A program made the position numbers and the translations under genes. From Syncephalis plumigaleata (lineage: Eukaryota; Zoopagomycota; Zoopagomycetes; Zoopagales; Piptocephalidaceae), in contig JAIXMF010000011.1 of assembly GCA_025201365.1 (NCBI GenBank), positions 1-64,000 of the forward strand: a stretch of 64,000 bases of DNA, written 5' to 3'. Shown in pieces: positions 23,501 to 42,079 of this stretch; within the stretch, counting starts at the first letter, position 1, and every line of letters begins with the position of its first letter. The notes beneath the pieces are model-generated. The model was given only the letters and a program-made list of their open reading frames with translations. It ran no database searches and was not told the DNA's origin.

Positions 23501-25220
23501 GTTGATGGTGGATATCGATCAGAATGGCAAACGAGCAACAATAACGACAATATAGGCTATATGCACTTGAAATAAAAGGTACGCTCGAGCTGACCACTAC
23601 TATCCGCACGTCGTTTGATTTAGTCACTGGTATATACGTAGACCGTTAAGCTAACCTAAGATAATAAATAATAATAGTAAAAGGCATGAACGTCAGACGA
23701 TTTATCCATGCATATGTATGTATTGGTCACTATCACTTTAATGGCTATAAGGCGTAGTATAACAGCCTACACTTTGAGGAATCAGAAGATTAGATCAAGC
23801 GCGCATATACACCAGAGAGAGAGAGAGATAGAAGGAGATTCGCCTCGCCACCCTACACGAAAATAAAAGATATACCCACACAAAAAACAACGACTGTACC
23901 TAGAGATGTATATGTATGTTATATATATGTGAGATGAAGCAGCGATGATAATAGTAATAATAGTAGGAATAGTAGTAGTAATAATGTGGTACGCCTAGTT
24001 AATCGTACGCTCTCAGAACACAAAAACAAACAAGTAGAAATAGAAGGAGAAGCAGATTGAGATGAAGACGTTGTGCTGTGTTAAGTGTGCGTGGTTCATC
24101 TGCATAAATGCGCGCGCACCACGCTTTTACCAACCAGCCTATCCCTCTCTATATATATATAAAACACAACAACAATCAATAGTCTATCACTGCTATATTC
24201 CTACTGTTGCACTATCGCTAATAGACACTTTTCTCAATGGAGATACCCTTAGTTTTGACAATACTCTATGATGACATTATACAGTCAATAGTTGTCTACG
24301 TCGTTGACAAGTAGCGTACTCTTAGATGCCGATAAACTATGGCATTCAACGAATAATAGACAGTATGTCGTCATATCCACATCTGTCAATACCAATATAC
24401 ATATACATATATATAAACACCGCCACGCAAGATTCCACTATCTTAGATTCTCCGGTCACTTCCCTGCCCTTACTACCGTTATACGTATACGTACTTGCTA
24501 CAGGATAGTTCAGCCTAGTTTCCAACTTGTATATATTGCTTATTGAATAGCTAACAATAAGGAGAACAATAGTAATTGGTAAAAGTGAACACAATCACCA
24601 TTCATCAACAATAGCAATAGTGACAAAGTGGTAGAATTCTTTTTCTTTCTACAAAATGACTGTCAACCTAAAGAAAGAAAAGAAAGAGGAAGAGGAAGAG
24701 GAGAAGGTGCTAAGCACAAAATCAAACTATTACCCGTCAATATAATCAAATATATATGAAATAGTAAAAGTTATGATAGAGTGTATATATTTTGTATGTA
24801 ACAGAGACAGTCGTATGAGAATGATAGAAGAAGAAAGAAAGAAAGAAAGAATTTAATAGCGATAAACAATGTTTACACACACACAAGAGTAATATAGAAA
24901 CAAAGAGGAGAGAGATCGATATCAATGTCAGTTCATCTTCATTATACGTGAATCTTGTATGGTGATCAGCCTGTTTTCCTCTCGCTCTCTCTTGCATTCT
25001 TCCTTGGGGTAGTCAGCCGGTCAAATGCTATTACTAGAATAATGGCGTACAGAATGGCGTGGTGTTCATTCATTGGTACAGGATTCAGACATAAAGCCAA
25101 TTGGATGACAAGTGATGTATACTCAACATCAACTATTGTATACATTCCTTGTATGTTAAATGTTTATTATTACTACGATAGAGAGATAGAGAGATAGAGA
25201 GATAGGTAGAAAGAGATCAT
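23501..25220. other. Intergenic region, simple repeats only
   Basis: About 1.7 kb between the start of LIS1 and the end of the NEMF-like gene. It holds microsatellites: GA repeats near 23816, TAGTAATAATAG-type runs near 23950, GAAA runs near 24665 and 24835, and GATAGAGA repeats at 25178-25210. Short open frames in it show no family resemblance. LIS1's promoter should lie just above 23500, but no distinct element stands out. Confidence 0.6.
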
Positions 25221-27234
25221 CTATCGTTTACGACGTTGTTTCGATGAACCATGACTGCCACTACTTGTCGTATCTCCAGTAACCACGCGTACTTTGGCTA
25301 GAATGGTGGCAATTTGCTCGGTTTCTGGCACGCTCTTGAGTACTTCACGCTCTCGTGGAGTAATATCAGAATGTCGTAAAAAGTGATCCAGCGCTATTTT
25401 ACAAGCTATAATCGCGATCGTAATCAGTAATCATTTTGAACTAGGCACATTATTAAATAAATACAAGCCTTACCTTTGCCTTTCTTTAATGTGCCAGGCT
25501 GTAGTTTCACACGATACTTGCAGCGTTGCAATGCAGCATAAGGTGCACAGATAGGTAAGGCAAAATGGATAATGTCATCAGGAAGTGGTGTTCCCACTAA
25601 AGCATCCATAAATGACAAGTTTTCCTAGATAACAAATACGTATATGTTAGTTACAACTACATGAGTATTAACATGTACAAGTAATCATCTATTTGCATGC
25701 ACTTACGACATCTTCATCGTTTAACACGGCGATATTCTCTTCGGCCATTAATCGACGAATCTCTCCTTATCTTCTTCGTCTTCTTGTATAGCTTGTTCTG
25801 CTTGTTCTGCTGACTCTTCATTATCCGACTCATATCCTGCTCCTCATCCTGCTCCATGTTCTCCACTTCTTCTGATTTGTCTGATTCAGATTCTTTCGGT
25901 GTGCTTTCATCTTGATTCTCTACCGGTGCTGCCTCTGCCTCTGCCTCTGTCTTTTCTTTCTCATCTTTTACTTCAGCCTTGTTCAAAGATGCTAGATGAT
26001 GCACTAATTCACCAAGTTGATCATCTGTACGTCCACGTCGACCCTATTCCATGATCGATTGTTTACAATACATATAAAGAGGGAAAGTTAATGGAATAAT
26101 AGAGAACATCTACTAATTACTTACCGCAATCTTGCTTTGACCTTCCGTATCAGAATCCGACCAGTGATCCTTTTTATTTCCTTTACGACCCTTGCCTCTT
26201 GGTTTCTTAGCAGAGGATGACTATTTGTAATCGATGTCAATAACTGCTCAAGCATACTGGTTACATTTGGATTAGTATCTACCTTATTCGTACTGACACT
26301 AGTAGTTGAACCTTTGCGTGAAGATGTCGCTTGTGATTGTTTGGATGCTGATTTATTATCAGTCATGGTGTTGGATGTGGAATCCATCTCTTGACTCGTT
26401 GCCGGCAACTTGCCCTTCTTCAAATCTCGTCGCTCTTTGGCCGATAAATGTTTTCTACCCGGCGTAGATGTTGATAGTGACTATATCGGTGTAATGACAA
26501 TGATTAATACAAAGCAATAGAATAATTACATAAATCTCATTACCTTACTACTATCGGATGTGTCCTTCAATGTGACTTGGCCTCCTTACTTGGTTCAGCT
26601 AATAATTCAGCAAGAATGACATTCTGCTCACTACCGAAGTCTGCCAAAGCGTATTTATCCGATTTACTTGTATCGCTTTCATCTAATGCAAGTGTAATCA
26701 TTAGCGAATAAATCTATAAATTAGCATCACTCACTTACTCGTTTTCGACTCTTCTTTCGTCTTATCTCCATTCTGTGCTTCATCACTGTACTCATAATGA
26801 CTATGTCGTTCGCGCCAACGCTGCTCCTCATCCATTGCAGCATTTGACGCTGAGGCTGCAGTACCGTCTGGCATAGTCTTATGATCATCTCGTCGTTGTA
26901 ACACATGGGCAGCGACACAACTTTCATCGATCTTGAACAAGTATCCAAATCCATATACCAGATTCACGGGAGGTAAGAAGTTACGCTTACCACGAATCAT
27001 GAAACTACCCGTGGTCAAGTATTCACCCGATGGCGCTGTCTTCGATACCTGATCGGCATTGACCCAATAGGCAGAGGCTAGCATCTTGGCATCCCATGCT
27101 CGTGACTGACAAACCGACATGACACCCGCCTGGAACATGGTCGATGGTGGCGGTGGATAGTTATGCGGATTCTTGACCACCACCGTAGCAGCACCATGTA
27201 AATCGGCATGCACGTACTTGTCATCTAATGTACG

Positions 27235-27278
<44 letters not shown>

Positions 27279-29904
27279 ATCATCATTAGTAAATACTCAT
27301 TTACGATCATCGACACGAATTTACTTACCTTTACGTAAATGGCGTTTAACGATCAGCTCGTTCTGCTGCATATCACGACCGGCAATGACGAGATAACCCT
27401 CCGACGAGATAAACCACATGAATTTCTCGAACCAAAATGGTTTACGCATTCGATTAATGGTAGCCGTAATTTTGACTTGATGTAAATCTTGTCGAATCTT
27501 TTTCTCTGCACTTTTAAATGCCTAATTAATAGTAATAATCAATTAGATTACTATTCCACATTCTATGTAATGCACATTGCTTACTTTATCAGCCTGTGCC
27601 ATGGTCTTTTCATGTTTAACGGCACTTTGTCGCTTCTGATCAAAGAATGCTCGTGCATTAGCATAAGCTGTCATGCCTGCATCTATGCTAACTTTAACAA
27701 GATTCTTCGTGGACACTCTTGATGAAGGAATCGATGAAGTAACCACTGATGAGGAATCAATAGCAGTCGATGCACCATCATCATCATCATCATTGTCCTC
27801 CTCTTCTTCTTCTTCGTCTTTTTTACTACAAATGATGAAATCATCTATTAATCATCTCCGGTTGTATGACAAGCCATTTCAACTTACGCTAAACCCAATA
27901 TGAACTTGTTCTGTGCTAGCTTAAGCTCTAAAAGCGACAATGCAATATCATCTTCGAGCATCGGATCTTCATCTGGTTCTCGAGCACGTCGTACCACTCC
28001 ATTGCTGCCAGCTGGTGCGAAGCGTACCACTTTCTCCGGTCCATCACTTGTATCGGTTGCATCGCTTGATTTCAATGCGGACACCTCGACGCCTAATGCT
28101 TTGGCAGCGCGTGCTCGTTTCGCCTCCTTCTCCGCGGCCTTCTTCCGTGCCAACTCTTCTTCACGCTCGCGATCGGCATCCGTTTGCGTGAGTTGTTTTC
28201 GACGATTCTGAATCATTCGCCAAAGTAGCGTCCAATCAGTGCCACACTCGACGTGATGCTGAACATACTTGATGGTTCGCTCTACCAAATCGAGATTCTC
28301 CAGAATAAGTTCAGCTCGACGTTCATTCTCCGTTTGCGTTACAGCTAAGGAACTCGCTCGTGCAAACTGATCTCGCTTAATCTTGCTCAATTTCTTGTCG
28401 GCGTCCACCTCCTACATAACATGATAGACATAATGAACCGAGTGAGCTAATGGATATGCATGTCTTTACAGCTTGAATCGTACCTGTTGCGTAGTCTTCG
28501 TTTCAAGCTTTTGACTTTCAATACGCGAATAAAACTCGTCCACACTAGAGTCGAATGATTCAAATTCCTTGTATGGTAGCGCTCTATGCTGAGCACATAG
28601 AAATGGATGATACTCGCTGTACCTATTGCGTATACCATGTTAGTCGCCGTATAATCCATATTTCACCCTACTTCTTACAATGCTTCCTCGTCATCATCCT
28701 TAGTATCATTGTTGTTGTTGTTGTTGTTGTTGCTCTTAGATTTAGTCGGTGGCTTCATAATGATATATCCCTGCATTGTCAATGATAAATAATTAGTCTA
28801 TATGATACATGCATATGGTACACGACGTAGATGAGCATTACCTTGCGTGGACCTGAGACATCTTGAGCTACAAGCATATCATACGCGGCCTTTACACCCT
28901 GGATTAGTGAACTCATTTGTGGAGAGGCTACACCAATTAAGGTCATTAATTAGCAATTACAACAAACGACTATGATGACTTACCATCATCTGAATCGAAT
29001 TCAGTGGCCACCTTCAGTTGCGGTTCCAATCCAGCAACTCGAATGGCATGCTCGGTAAGCACTGGTCCTAAATCCGATAGCGATGCAATGCCGGCAAGTG
29101 TACGCTTCAAGTTGTCCTTGGCAGCAGCTGCTTGTATAGCATCACGAATACTTGCTCTCAACTCGGTATCCGATGGCAATGGCTGCCAGTCACGACGTGC
29201 AGTATCCGTGTGTAGTGGATATGGTTCACGTACAGCGAATCTAACTGATTCATTCGGTTGAACCACTCGCAGTAGAGCAATGATATTAAACGCATGATCC
29301 GTCAGGATAATATTGCCCTACGTGTTATTAGCGGGATAGATCCATCAAATAGCATGCACATATCATCGTTCACTTACCGAAGCGTAAAACTCGACAAACA
29401 AATGAAAATCACCACCAGCCTCATTGCCTAGAAACTCGAAATGAACAATTCGATCGGTACCTAATTGACGGATATTCGTCAATCGACGCATACGAATATG
29501 CTTTCTCAGCTGCACGATCATACAATTAGCATTGATATTGGTCAAGTACACGTAGAGTTCTACCTTCATGCAAAAGTTTGACGGCATATTCGATTTATCA
29601 CGAGAATACTGCGTGGAATGGATACGAATACCCGACTCTACCAATACTAGTTCCTTCTTATCCGACTAGACGAGATATTAGCCACTAGTAGCGCTGGAGC
29701 ATAAAGCAACTTACACGAGCGAACTTTAAGAGAAATGTCTTGGAATTGACATCGTATACATTTTGCAGACGTAGATTAACCACACTAAATAGATTACATG
29801 CATCAATACTAGAAGTATAGTTGCACTTGGTTAAGCGTCACTTACCGATCGCGCAGTTCATTAACGACAGCACGCACGTCGATAGAAGTGAATCGTTGCT
29901 TCAT
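25221..29904 (-). CDS. RQC2: NEMF/RQC2 (Tae2) ribosome-quality-control factor
   Basis: About 17 exons encode roughly 1,200 residues: 29904-29846, 29784-29715, 29665-29564, 29509-29378, 29317-28984, 28927-28842, 28770-28679, 28622-28484, 28411-27888, 27825-27585, 27521-27329, 27224-26739, 26682-26544, 26480-26125, 26043-25707, 25624-25474 and 25405-25221. The start [17 protein letters not shown] is diagnostic of NFACT-N. Then come a coiled-coil middle with an Asn run, the NFACT-R domain ([35 protein letters not shown] near residue 660; the [20 protein letters not shown] stretch) and the NFACT-C domain ([17 protein letters not shown]). The protein binds stalled 60S-peptidyl-tRNA, recruits the Ltn1 ligase and directs C-terminal tailing. 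One-base deficits are likely near 25763 and 25832. Apparent breaks near 26221 and 26580 could instead be unrecognised introns (for example 67 nt after an AAG|GTAGAT site). A Lys/Glu-rich linker precedes NFACT-C. Confidence 0.92.
27234..27290 (+). repeat. Hexanucleotide microsatellite in an intron
   Basis: About seven GTCATC units followed by ATC units, lying within the intron between 27329 and 27224 of the NEMF-like gene. Confidence 0.85.
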
Positions 29905-30194
29905 TGCTTAGTAGAGTAGTAGGTGTAGTAGGTGTAGTTGTAACAACTAGGAAATGAACAAGAATAGTACTAAAAGGTTGATGGATGCGTCACACTGACA
30001 TGACATTTGAACGTTTGCTAATTAGCTTCCAACCAATTTATTTCCATGCTCGATTCAGTTCCATTTCATATATACACAATTCAGCAGTCGTATGCAATCA
30101 ACACTCGACATAGCATCAAGCATATCAGATTATAAATACGTTTAACATTTATTGAATGCTACCTTCTAATCATCATTTGAATGTGGATATAACT

Positions 30195-31457
30195 CTATTT
30201 ATGCTCTCGACGTGGTCGTCTAACATCCACCTCTTGCCTCACCGCGCATATTACGCCGAGTACTGTACCGATGCTTGCCGATGCTGTAATCATAAACATA
30301 ATAATCTGCTGGTATTTCACGGCAGACATTGGCGCCTCTCCACCTAGAATCTGACCTGTCATCATACCTGGAATGGTGATTAAGCCCATTACACTGTAGT
30401 GGATATCAACGATGATCAGTGTTACAAGTGGCAACTATTAGAAACAAGCAAATAGGCAACCAACCTCATTGAGTTAATTGTAGGAAGCATAGCAAGACGT
30501 ATAGATTCAACCATGGTTGGTTTGGCGGCCTCCCAGCGTGTAGCACCAAATGCCAGTTGCACTTCTATTCGCTCGCGATGCTCTCTAAATAGGAATCGGT
30601 TTGGTTAGTCAAGCGAGATGATTATACCAACATATCAGCACTGCTATTTACCTAAACTGCATCATACAGCTGTTAACACCAATAGCTACTGCTGACATCG
30701 TATTGCCTATTAGCATACCAAGCGTCGGAATAAATTTATACGGATCCCAGAATGGTTCTGCCTCAATAACGAGTAAATTGCCTAATGACAGCAATGGCGA
30801 ATAGATGATACGTAAATTAGCGTACTTTCCATAAGCATCAAGCTCGTAATTACCCGCTACACCGATAATCATACAACTAACGAACAAAGAAGCTAAAAGT
30901 ACAGGAAACTGCAATAGATTAGTCGATCTATCGATATTGCGCACGCTTTTGCTTACCATGCCATTAAATCGATATTTACTCTTGTGATAAGTGATTTCAA
31001 TTGCTGCAAGAAGGATCAATACACCTAAACATGCCATGAGTAGCTGAATCGCAACATGACTGCACATAGTAGACAGCTGCTGCTACTTTGCAAAACGACT
31101 TACACCCTAGACCTATCACTGTCCATGGATTGTCAGTACTGAATATCTGCTCTAACACCATGCCCATTACGGTTAATTGCACAACGCATCGTATCGAAGC
31201 GACCAGTAATGGAATCTCTAGTTCTAGACCAAATCCCGAAGAAATGAGCACTATCGTAGAATAGTTGTAAGTAGGCATAGAATCGTGTTAGATTATTAGC
31301 GTAATAACCACCGGGATAATTCACGTTAATGTCGCGTACTGTTTATTAATATTAGTGTACTGGCAATAGCGACATTTCTCCATTCCAGCGGTTTATACGA
31401 AGGATCTTCCGGTTTCTCAACGGCCAGTCCAGCCAAGATGGTAGTTCCAGCATTCAT
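30195..31457 (-). CDS. UPF0014/FetB-ALS3-like membrane protein
   Basis: Exons 31457-31340, 31250-31106, 31059-30957, 30908-30652, 30584-30465 and 30393-30195 give 313 residues in consistent phase. Several hydrophobic segments are visible (around GMVLEQIF, LLMACLGVLILLAAIEI, FPVLLASLFVSCMIIGVAG). Family hallmarks are TLGMLIGNTMSAVAIGVN, the FREHRERIEVQLAFGATRWEA region and LITIPGMMTGQILGG. Bacterial FetB is the membrane part of an iron exporter, and plant ALS3/STAR2 works in aluminium tolerance with a separate ATPase; the substrate here is unknown. No partner ATPase gene adjoins it; the ABCC transporter downstream has its own domains. The first donor (GTACGC) and the second (GTGTAA) are weak but needed for phase. 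A 48 nt intron (30956-30909) is stop-free and a multiple of three, so retention would add 16 residues. Confidence 0.85.
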
Positions 31458-33383
31458 AAGGTGATTAGGTGATATCAAAGGAGTACAACAAGAACGGTAA
31501 AACACAAGGCTGTAGGTAAGAATAGAGAACGGGAGAACAAGAAAAAGAAGGAGAGAGAAAATGACGATTATGACACTGAGCAGTCATTACACTGATAAGA
31601 AAATAATGAGTATCGATTATCTCATTGGGTCAATCAACGCTTCAGTTAGTAAAGATGACAAACAAGGTGAGCATTGTTTGGTTAACCAGTTTAACCCTAC
31701 CTATAACGGATAACTTACAAGTATGTATATTACATAAAAGTGAATGATGATGCTTCATGGCAACAGTGGATGCTTTAGTATATTGATATCACTTGTATTC
31801 ATTACTCGATTACTGTTTCTACGCTACATTCATATTCAATTAAGACAGTTTAGCAACCATTATCTTGCCTTCTACTTGATGAAGAGCATTATAGTTGTAG
31901 ATGCCCTCTCCTTTATCATTGATATTTACTATCTGTCAAACATCTTCTTTATTCGCTTTTGACGAGCGGCGCTTTAGTTTATCCTGTGACTGGAATGGCG
32001 TGATACTTTACCTGAAGCACGTAAATGATCGTCGACATTCAGGCGCACCAATTTCTGGATCAGTAATAAACAGCAGTAACGGTAACGGTAAGGGTAACAG
32101 TAACAGTAGCAGTATGTCGACATCGACTGTTGCAATCGACAAGGTATCATCGAGAGAATTGCATTTGCTACTGATTGACAACCTATGAACGATGTCAACA
32201 TAGGCCATGATCGATTCTACATGGATGAACATGTCAGTATCGCATCTATCTTTGGATCGCGCAAACACGTTTAATTATACGCGACAAGTCGACTTGTATT
32301 CGTTGCCTCTAACCAATATGTTCGGCAAGTTCGTGTGCCCTCTTCCCTAGTAACTGGTAAATAAACGTTTGGTCGTTAGTTTACAAGAAAACGCCGCTGG
32401 CTAGAGGCCTCGCTCTCGTGTAATGCAAAATTGATTAATCGCTCACTCCTGTACGACACATATCAGCTGATGCCTTCGTGTTACTTGTGCAGGTTGTGTA
32501 AGGAACGACACAAAATGAGTAAAGTACTTCACGTGCAATTATTCCATGATACTTTCAATGGCAAACGAATTAATATACCACTTTATCTATTGTCCATTTC
32601 TAGTAATCAAGTAATGTAGCAACTAATGATATGGAAACAAAGATAACTACTAATAAAGAACAATGCTAATGGAAACAATGAAATAGCAATCGTATTCATC
32701 ATTTCAGTAGATGCGGTTGCCAGCGTGACTTTATTAAATGAAACGCACAATAATAAGGGCGCACACACACACACCTACACCCGCTTACTTACACTCACCT
32801 CTTTATCCACCTATACACGCACATACACATACATGCATAATTCCTCTGTTGATGAAGGCCGCGTTTCTCTGTGTTACATTAAATAGGCATGCCATACCTG
32901 TGGCAGCACACATTCGCATCCGACGTCATAGACCTAAAGTCCGACTCGGTCATTTGTCATAATGAACAGCAGGTCAATTGACATACGAGTGCATATGAAT
33001 GTATGTGTGCTTGTGTCCTTGTGTGTGTGTGTGTGTACGTACTTGCACCTATCTAATATTACCGTCGAGTAGTGAATACTGGCGAGCGACAACTATTTAA
33101 GACGGGGCGGCGATATGTCATCGTCAACATTATTCAATTCAAACCTTCATCACAACTGCCTTCATTCACGATCACTCACCCTATCCTTTCCGTTCAAATC
33201 CACTGACGACTCTTGTCTTGTTTATTCAATTGAACTTACGTCCCCTCCTTTAACAACCTTTTCGTTAAGCCTCCGATAGTTTTTCTGTTCATTCCTAACG
33301 TTCAATTTACGCTTTCACGGTTAACTTATTCAATCTATCTATCTATTTATCTATCATCCAAAAACAACAACAACAACAACAAA
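31458..33383. other. Divergent intergenic region upstream of fungalysin
   Basis: About 1.9 kb between the divergent UPF0014-like and fungalysin genes. It contains a GGTAAC/AGTAAC repeat (about 32070-32115), CA/GT microsatellites (about 32762 and 33020) and short open frames without family resemblance. Nothing else is recognised. Confidence 0.6.
33094..33383 (+). promoter_or_regulatory. Probable fungalysin promoter and leader
   Basis: A TATTTAA box-like word at 33094-33100 is followed by a pyrimidine-rich stretch and a CAACAACAACAA run directly before the ATG at 33384 (AAAATG context). Unstructured CAA leaders of this kind suit high expression. The TATA role is inferred from position only. 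Confidence 0.35.
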
Positions 33384-35291
33384 ATGCGCATTCCTACCTA
33401 CCTTGCTCTTGGTGTATTGGCCGTGATCGGTGCTGCCGGTGTCATTTCCGGTGAACGTGTCAAGGTGAACCATCTACGTGCCGGTCCATCACCAAAATTT
33501 GAGGTGGTCTCGTTGTCGTCCGAGCTCAAGAATGCCCCCAAGAGTTTCGCCCCATCCGGTGATCCCAAGGATATTGCATTGGCATTCGCCCGATCTCAGC
33601 TCAAGATCAAGGATAGCGACTATGTCGTGAAGAACTCCTACACGAGCAAACAACCGAAGATCACCCACGTCTATCTAAAGCAGGTCGTGCAAGGCATCGA
33701 GGTTACGAATGGTGACATTGCCGTTCACGTCGATGGCAAGGGTAGTGTCATTGCTTTTGGCGATAACTTCTACCATAACACCGACGGTGCCAAGCGTAAC
33801 TTGTGGGCCGGCCAGTCTGCTCCTCGTTTCGTTCGTCCGCGCGATGCTTTCGACGCCGTGGCCAAGCACATCAAGAAGCCAGTGGACGCAAGCAAGATCA
33901 CCGAGTCCACTCGTCAAGATGCCGACACCAAGAAGACGCAATACGTGCTCAAGGGTATCGACTATGCTTTAGCGGATGTGGTCGCCCAGCAATCCTACCT
34001 GCAAACCAAGGATGGTCATCTCGAGGCCGCCTGGGAGTTCTTCATCGATCTTGGCGAGAACTACTTTAACGTCCATGTATCGGCCGATGGCAAGAAGATT
34101 CTATCCCTTAATGACTGGGTCTCCGATGCTAGCTACAACGTCATCAAGGTTGGCGACAACGATCTCGGCTCTGACAAGCGTACCATTGTCACGGATCCTC
34201 ATGACAAGACCGCCTCACCCAAGACATGGCAAGACTTTGACGGCGCTGTTACCAAGACCACTCGTGGTAACAACGTTGAAGCCTACGTACCAGGAAGCAG
34301 GCGCAATTCAAAGCCTGTGGCTCAGCCTGTGTCGAATGATCTTAAATTCGACTATCCAGTCGACCTTACCAAGGATCCAAGCACCTATCGTGATGCCGCC
34401 GTCACCAACTTGTTCTACGTGAACAATATCATGCACGATATCTTCTACCGTTACGGTTTCGATGAAGCTGCCGGCAACTTCCAGAAGGACAACTACGGTA
34501 AGGGCGGCAAGGGCGGCGATCACGTCGAGGCCAACGCTCAGGATCCATCTGGCTACGATAACGCCAACTTCTTCACGCCACCCGATGGTGAGCGTCCACG
34601 CATGCGCATGTACGTCTGGACCGCGACCAGTCCAAAACGTGACGGCGACTTCGAGAATGACATTATAGTGCACGAGTACACACACGGTATCTCGACCCGT
34701 TTGACCGGTGGTCCATCCAATGTACGCTGTCTCGATGACTACGAATCCGGTGGTATGGGTGAAGGCTGGGGCGACTTCTTCGGTGTCTGGCTACGTCTAA
34801 AGGCCGGCGACAAGCGCGACAAGGCCATGTCGCTTGGTGACTACGTGTACACGAAGGGCATTCGCACCTATCCATACAGCACTGACAAGAAGGTGAATCC
34901 AACCACGTACGGCAAGGTGTACACCTCCGGATGGGATGAAGTTCACTCGATCGGTGAGATCTGGGCCAACATCCTCTACGAAATGTACTGGAACTTGGTC
35001 GACAAACTCGGTTACAGTTCCGACTTTTACTCGGCCGACCTCACCAAGGGTAATACGCTGGCCGTCAAACTCGTCATCGATGGTATGAAGCTGCAACCGT
35101 GCAATCCCACTTTCATCACAGCTCGTGATGCCATTCTCCAGGCTGAAGAGCAGAACACCGGCAAGCACAAGTGTGAGATCTGGGCTGCATTCGCTAAGCG
35201 TGGTGTTGGTGTCAAGGCCAAGACTGACGGCGAGAGCAAAGTTGTCGAAGACTTTAGCATACCCGACTACTGCACTCCAGCCAAGCCATAA
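33384..35291 (+). CDS. Fungalysin (M36) secreted metallopeptidase
   Basis: A single exon of 635 codons, full length for the family. Residues 1 to about 22 form a signal peptide (MRIPTYLALGVLAVIGAAG). An FTP-type propeptide region follows (ITHVYLKQVVQGIEV and the GDIAVHVDGKGSV part), then the M36 catalytic domain. The zinc site is HEYTH at residues 430-434, with the third ligand in GEGWGDF at about residue 460. The enzyme is made as a zymogen, secreted, and degrades extracellular protein; in fungi it serves nutrition and host interaction. Unlike its intron-rich neighbours it has no intron and an unbroken frame, as is common for expanded secreted-peptidase families. The codon choice is C-rich (AAG, GGC, GTC), suggesting strong expression. 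Confidence 0.95.
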   Translation: MRIPTYLALGVLAVIGAAGVISGERVKVNHLRAGPSPKFEVVSLSSELKNAPKSFAPSGDPKDIALAFARSQLKIKDSDYVVKNSYTSKQPKITHVYLKQVVQGIEVTNGDIAVHVDGKGSVIAFGDNFYHNTDGAKRNLWAGQSAPRFVRPRDAFDAVAKHIKKPVDASKITESTRQDADTKKTQYVLKGIDYALADVVAQQSYLQTKDGHLEAAWEFFIDLGENYFNVHVSADGKKILSLNDWVSDASYNVIKVGDNDLGSDKRTIVTDPHDKTASPKTWQDFDGAVTKTTRGNNVEAYVPGSRRNSKPVAQPVSNDLKFDYPVDLTKDPSTYRDAAVTNLFYVNNIMHDIFYRYGFDEAAGNFQKDNYGKGGKGGDHVEANAQDPSGYDNANFFTPPDGERPRMRMYVWTATSPKRDGDFENDIIVHEYTHGISTRLTGGPSNVRCLDDYESGGMGEGWGDFFGVWLRLKAGDKRDKAMSLGDYVYTKGIRTYPYSTDKKVNPTTYGKVYTSGWDEVHSIGEIWANILYEMYWNLVDKLGYSSDFYSADLTKGNTLAVKLVIDGMKLQPCNPTFITARDAILQAEEQNTGKHKCEIWAAFAKRGVGVKAKTDGESKVVEDFSIPDYCTPAKP

Positions 35292-36297
35292 AGAGCCCCA
35301 ATGTTTACGCGCTCTTTCCTTCCTCAAGAAGTCCCTTTATTTAATTGGCACATTGCTAGGATATTTATTTATTAATAAAGTCTTTACTTGCCGTATTTAA
35401 TAATACAATTACTTTACAGTCAATTTATAAACACTATTGCAATTACTGCTATTACATAAAAGTGCAATATATACTGGTAGCGCTTTTGCTTCTACAATCA
35501 GTTAGAACTAACCATTGTCCTGTAGTAACCGCATGATGTTGTCCTATTTGTGATACGTGGTACCAATCAGCGGCTATCGCTAACTTGTACCTGCACACAC
35601 GGTTAACCAGCTTGTGATTGTCTATGCGTTACATTGTTTCACTACATCCATTCAAGCATCTCTTTACACAAGTTCCATATTTCTATCTTTATACGCAATG
35701 ACATAAACTATCAATATTCTATCATTCAAGATTGTCATCATTGTCATCATCACTGTCATCATTGTCATTGTCATCATGACCATCATCATGCTATCTTTTT
35801 GTATTTCTGTATGATGATAACCATAGAAGCAATATCAAGCAACGTGTCATTTCTAACATGTGGTAACTAGCCATAACGATAGTGTAGTACGATCAAAGAA
35901 AGAAAGAGAAAACCGGCTTATGACTAATTATTTCTATCAAAATAGGCAAGTGCCATGTTTGGATAATATTTATTCCGATAGTCTGTAATAAAATTATATT
36001 AAACAAATTTCTTCGTCTTTTCGTTGCTCTTCTTTTAACTTATTACCCTACAAACTACTAGTAATAACCATCGAGTTACTCCTACGATAATACCAACAAG
36101 CTTAGTGAAAGGCTAGGCTAACGTCGCCTTGTCTTGTTTTTCTTGGAATTAGTCGTCTAGTGCAATTACTCTTCCTTATTTACGCGATAATAGCAACGAC
36201 AAGCAAACATAACAGAAGTAGTGGCAGTAGTAGTAGTAGTACTCATATTTTTCGTAATCATAAGCGTTCCTTTTAAACATTACCATTCAAATTCAGC
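35292..36297. other. Intergenic region between fungalysin and ABC transporter
   Basis: About 1 kb. AATAAA at about 35373 may be the fungalysin polyadenylation signal. There is a TCATCATTGTCA-type repeat at about 35730-35790 and a GTAGTAGTAGTAGT run at about 36225. No gene is seen. Confidence 0.6.
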
Positions 36298-41848
<5,551 letters not shown>

Positions 41849-42079
41849 TATAACGAAATAAAATAATGGTAATTTGTGACTCGATATTACTGAGTGATGT
41901 AATGAGTTTGACGCATAAATAAATCTTTGAATCCTTTGCACTTGCATGACAACCCTACACGTCATTCAATCCATTTTGTCTTTCTATTCCACCTCTTCAT
42001 TGCCGTTCTTTAGTGCATATACCACACGCTTGGTATTTAGCTTTCCTCGTTCAGTTCTATTCCTTAACGCTTTACTATC

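Noticed and set aside
26220-26222. Definite frame break in the NEMF-like gene
   Set aside because: A 67 nt intron with AAG|GTAGAT donor and TAG acceptor would restore the frame equally well.
31740-32270. Short open frames in the region upstream of fungalysin
   Set aside because: They overlap on both strands, lie in low-complexity DNA and resemble no known family.
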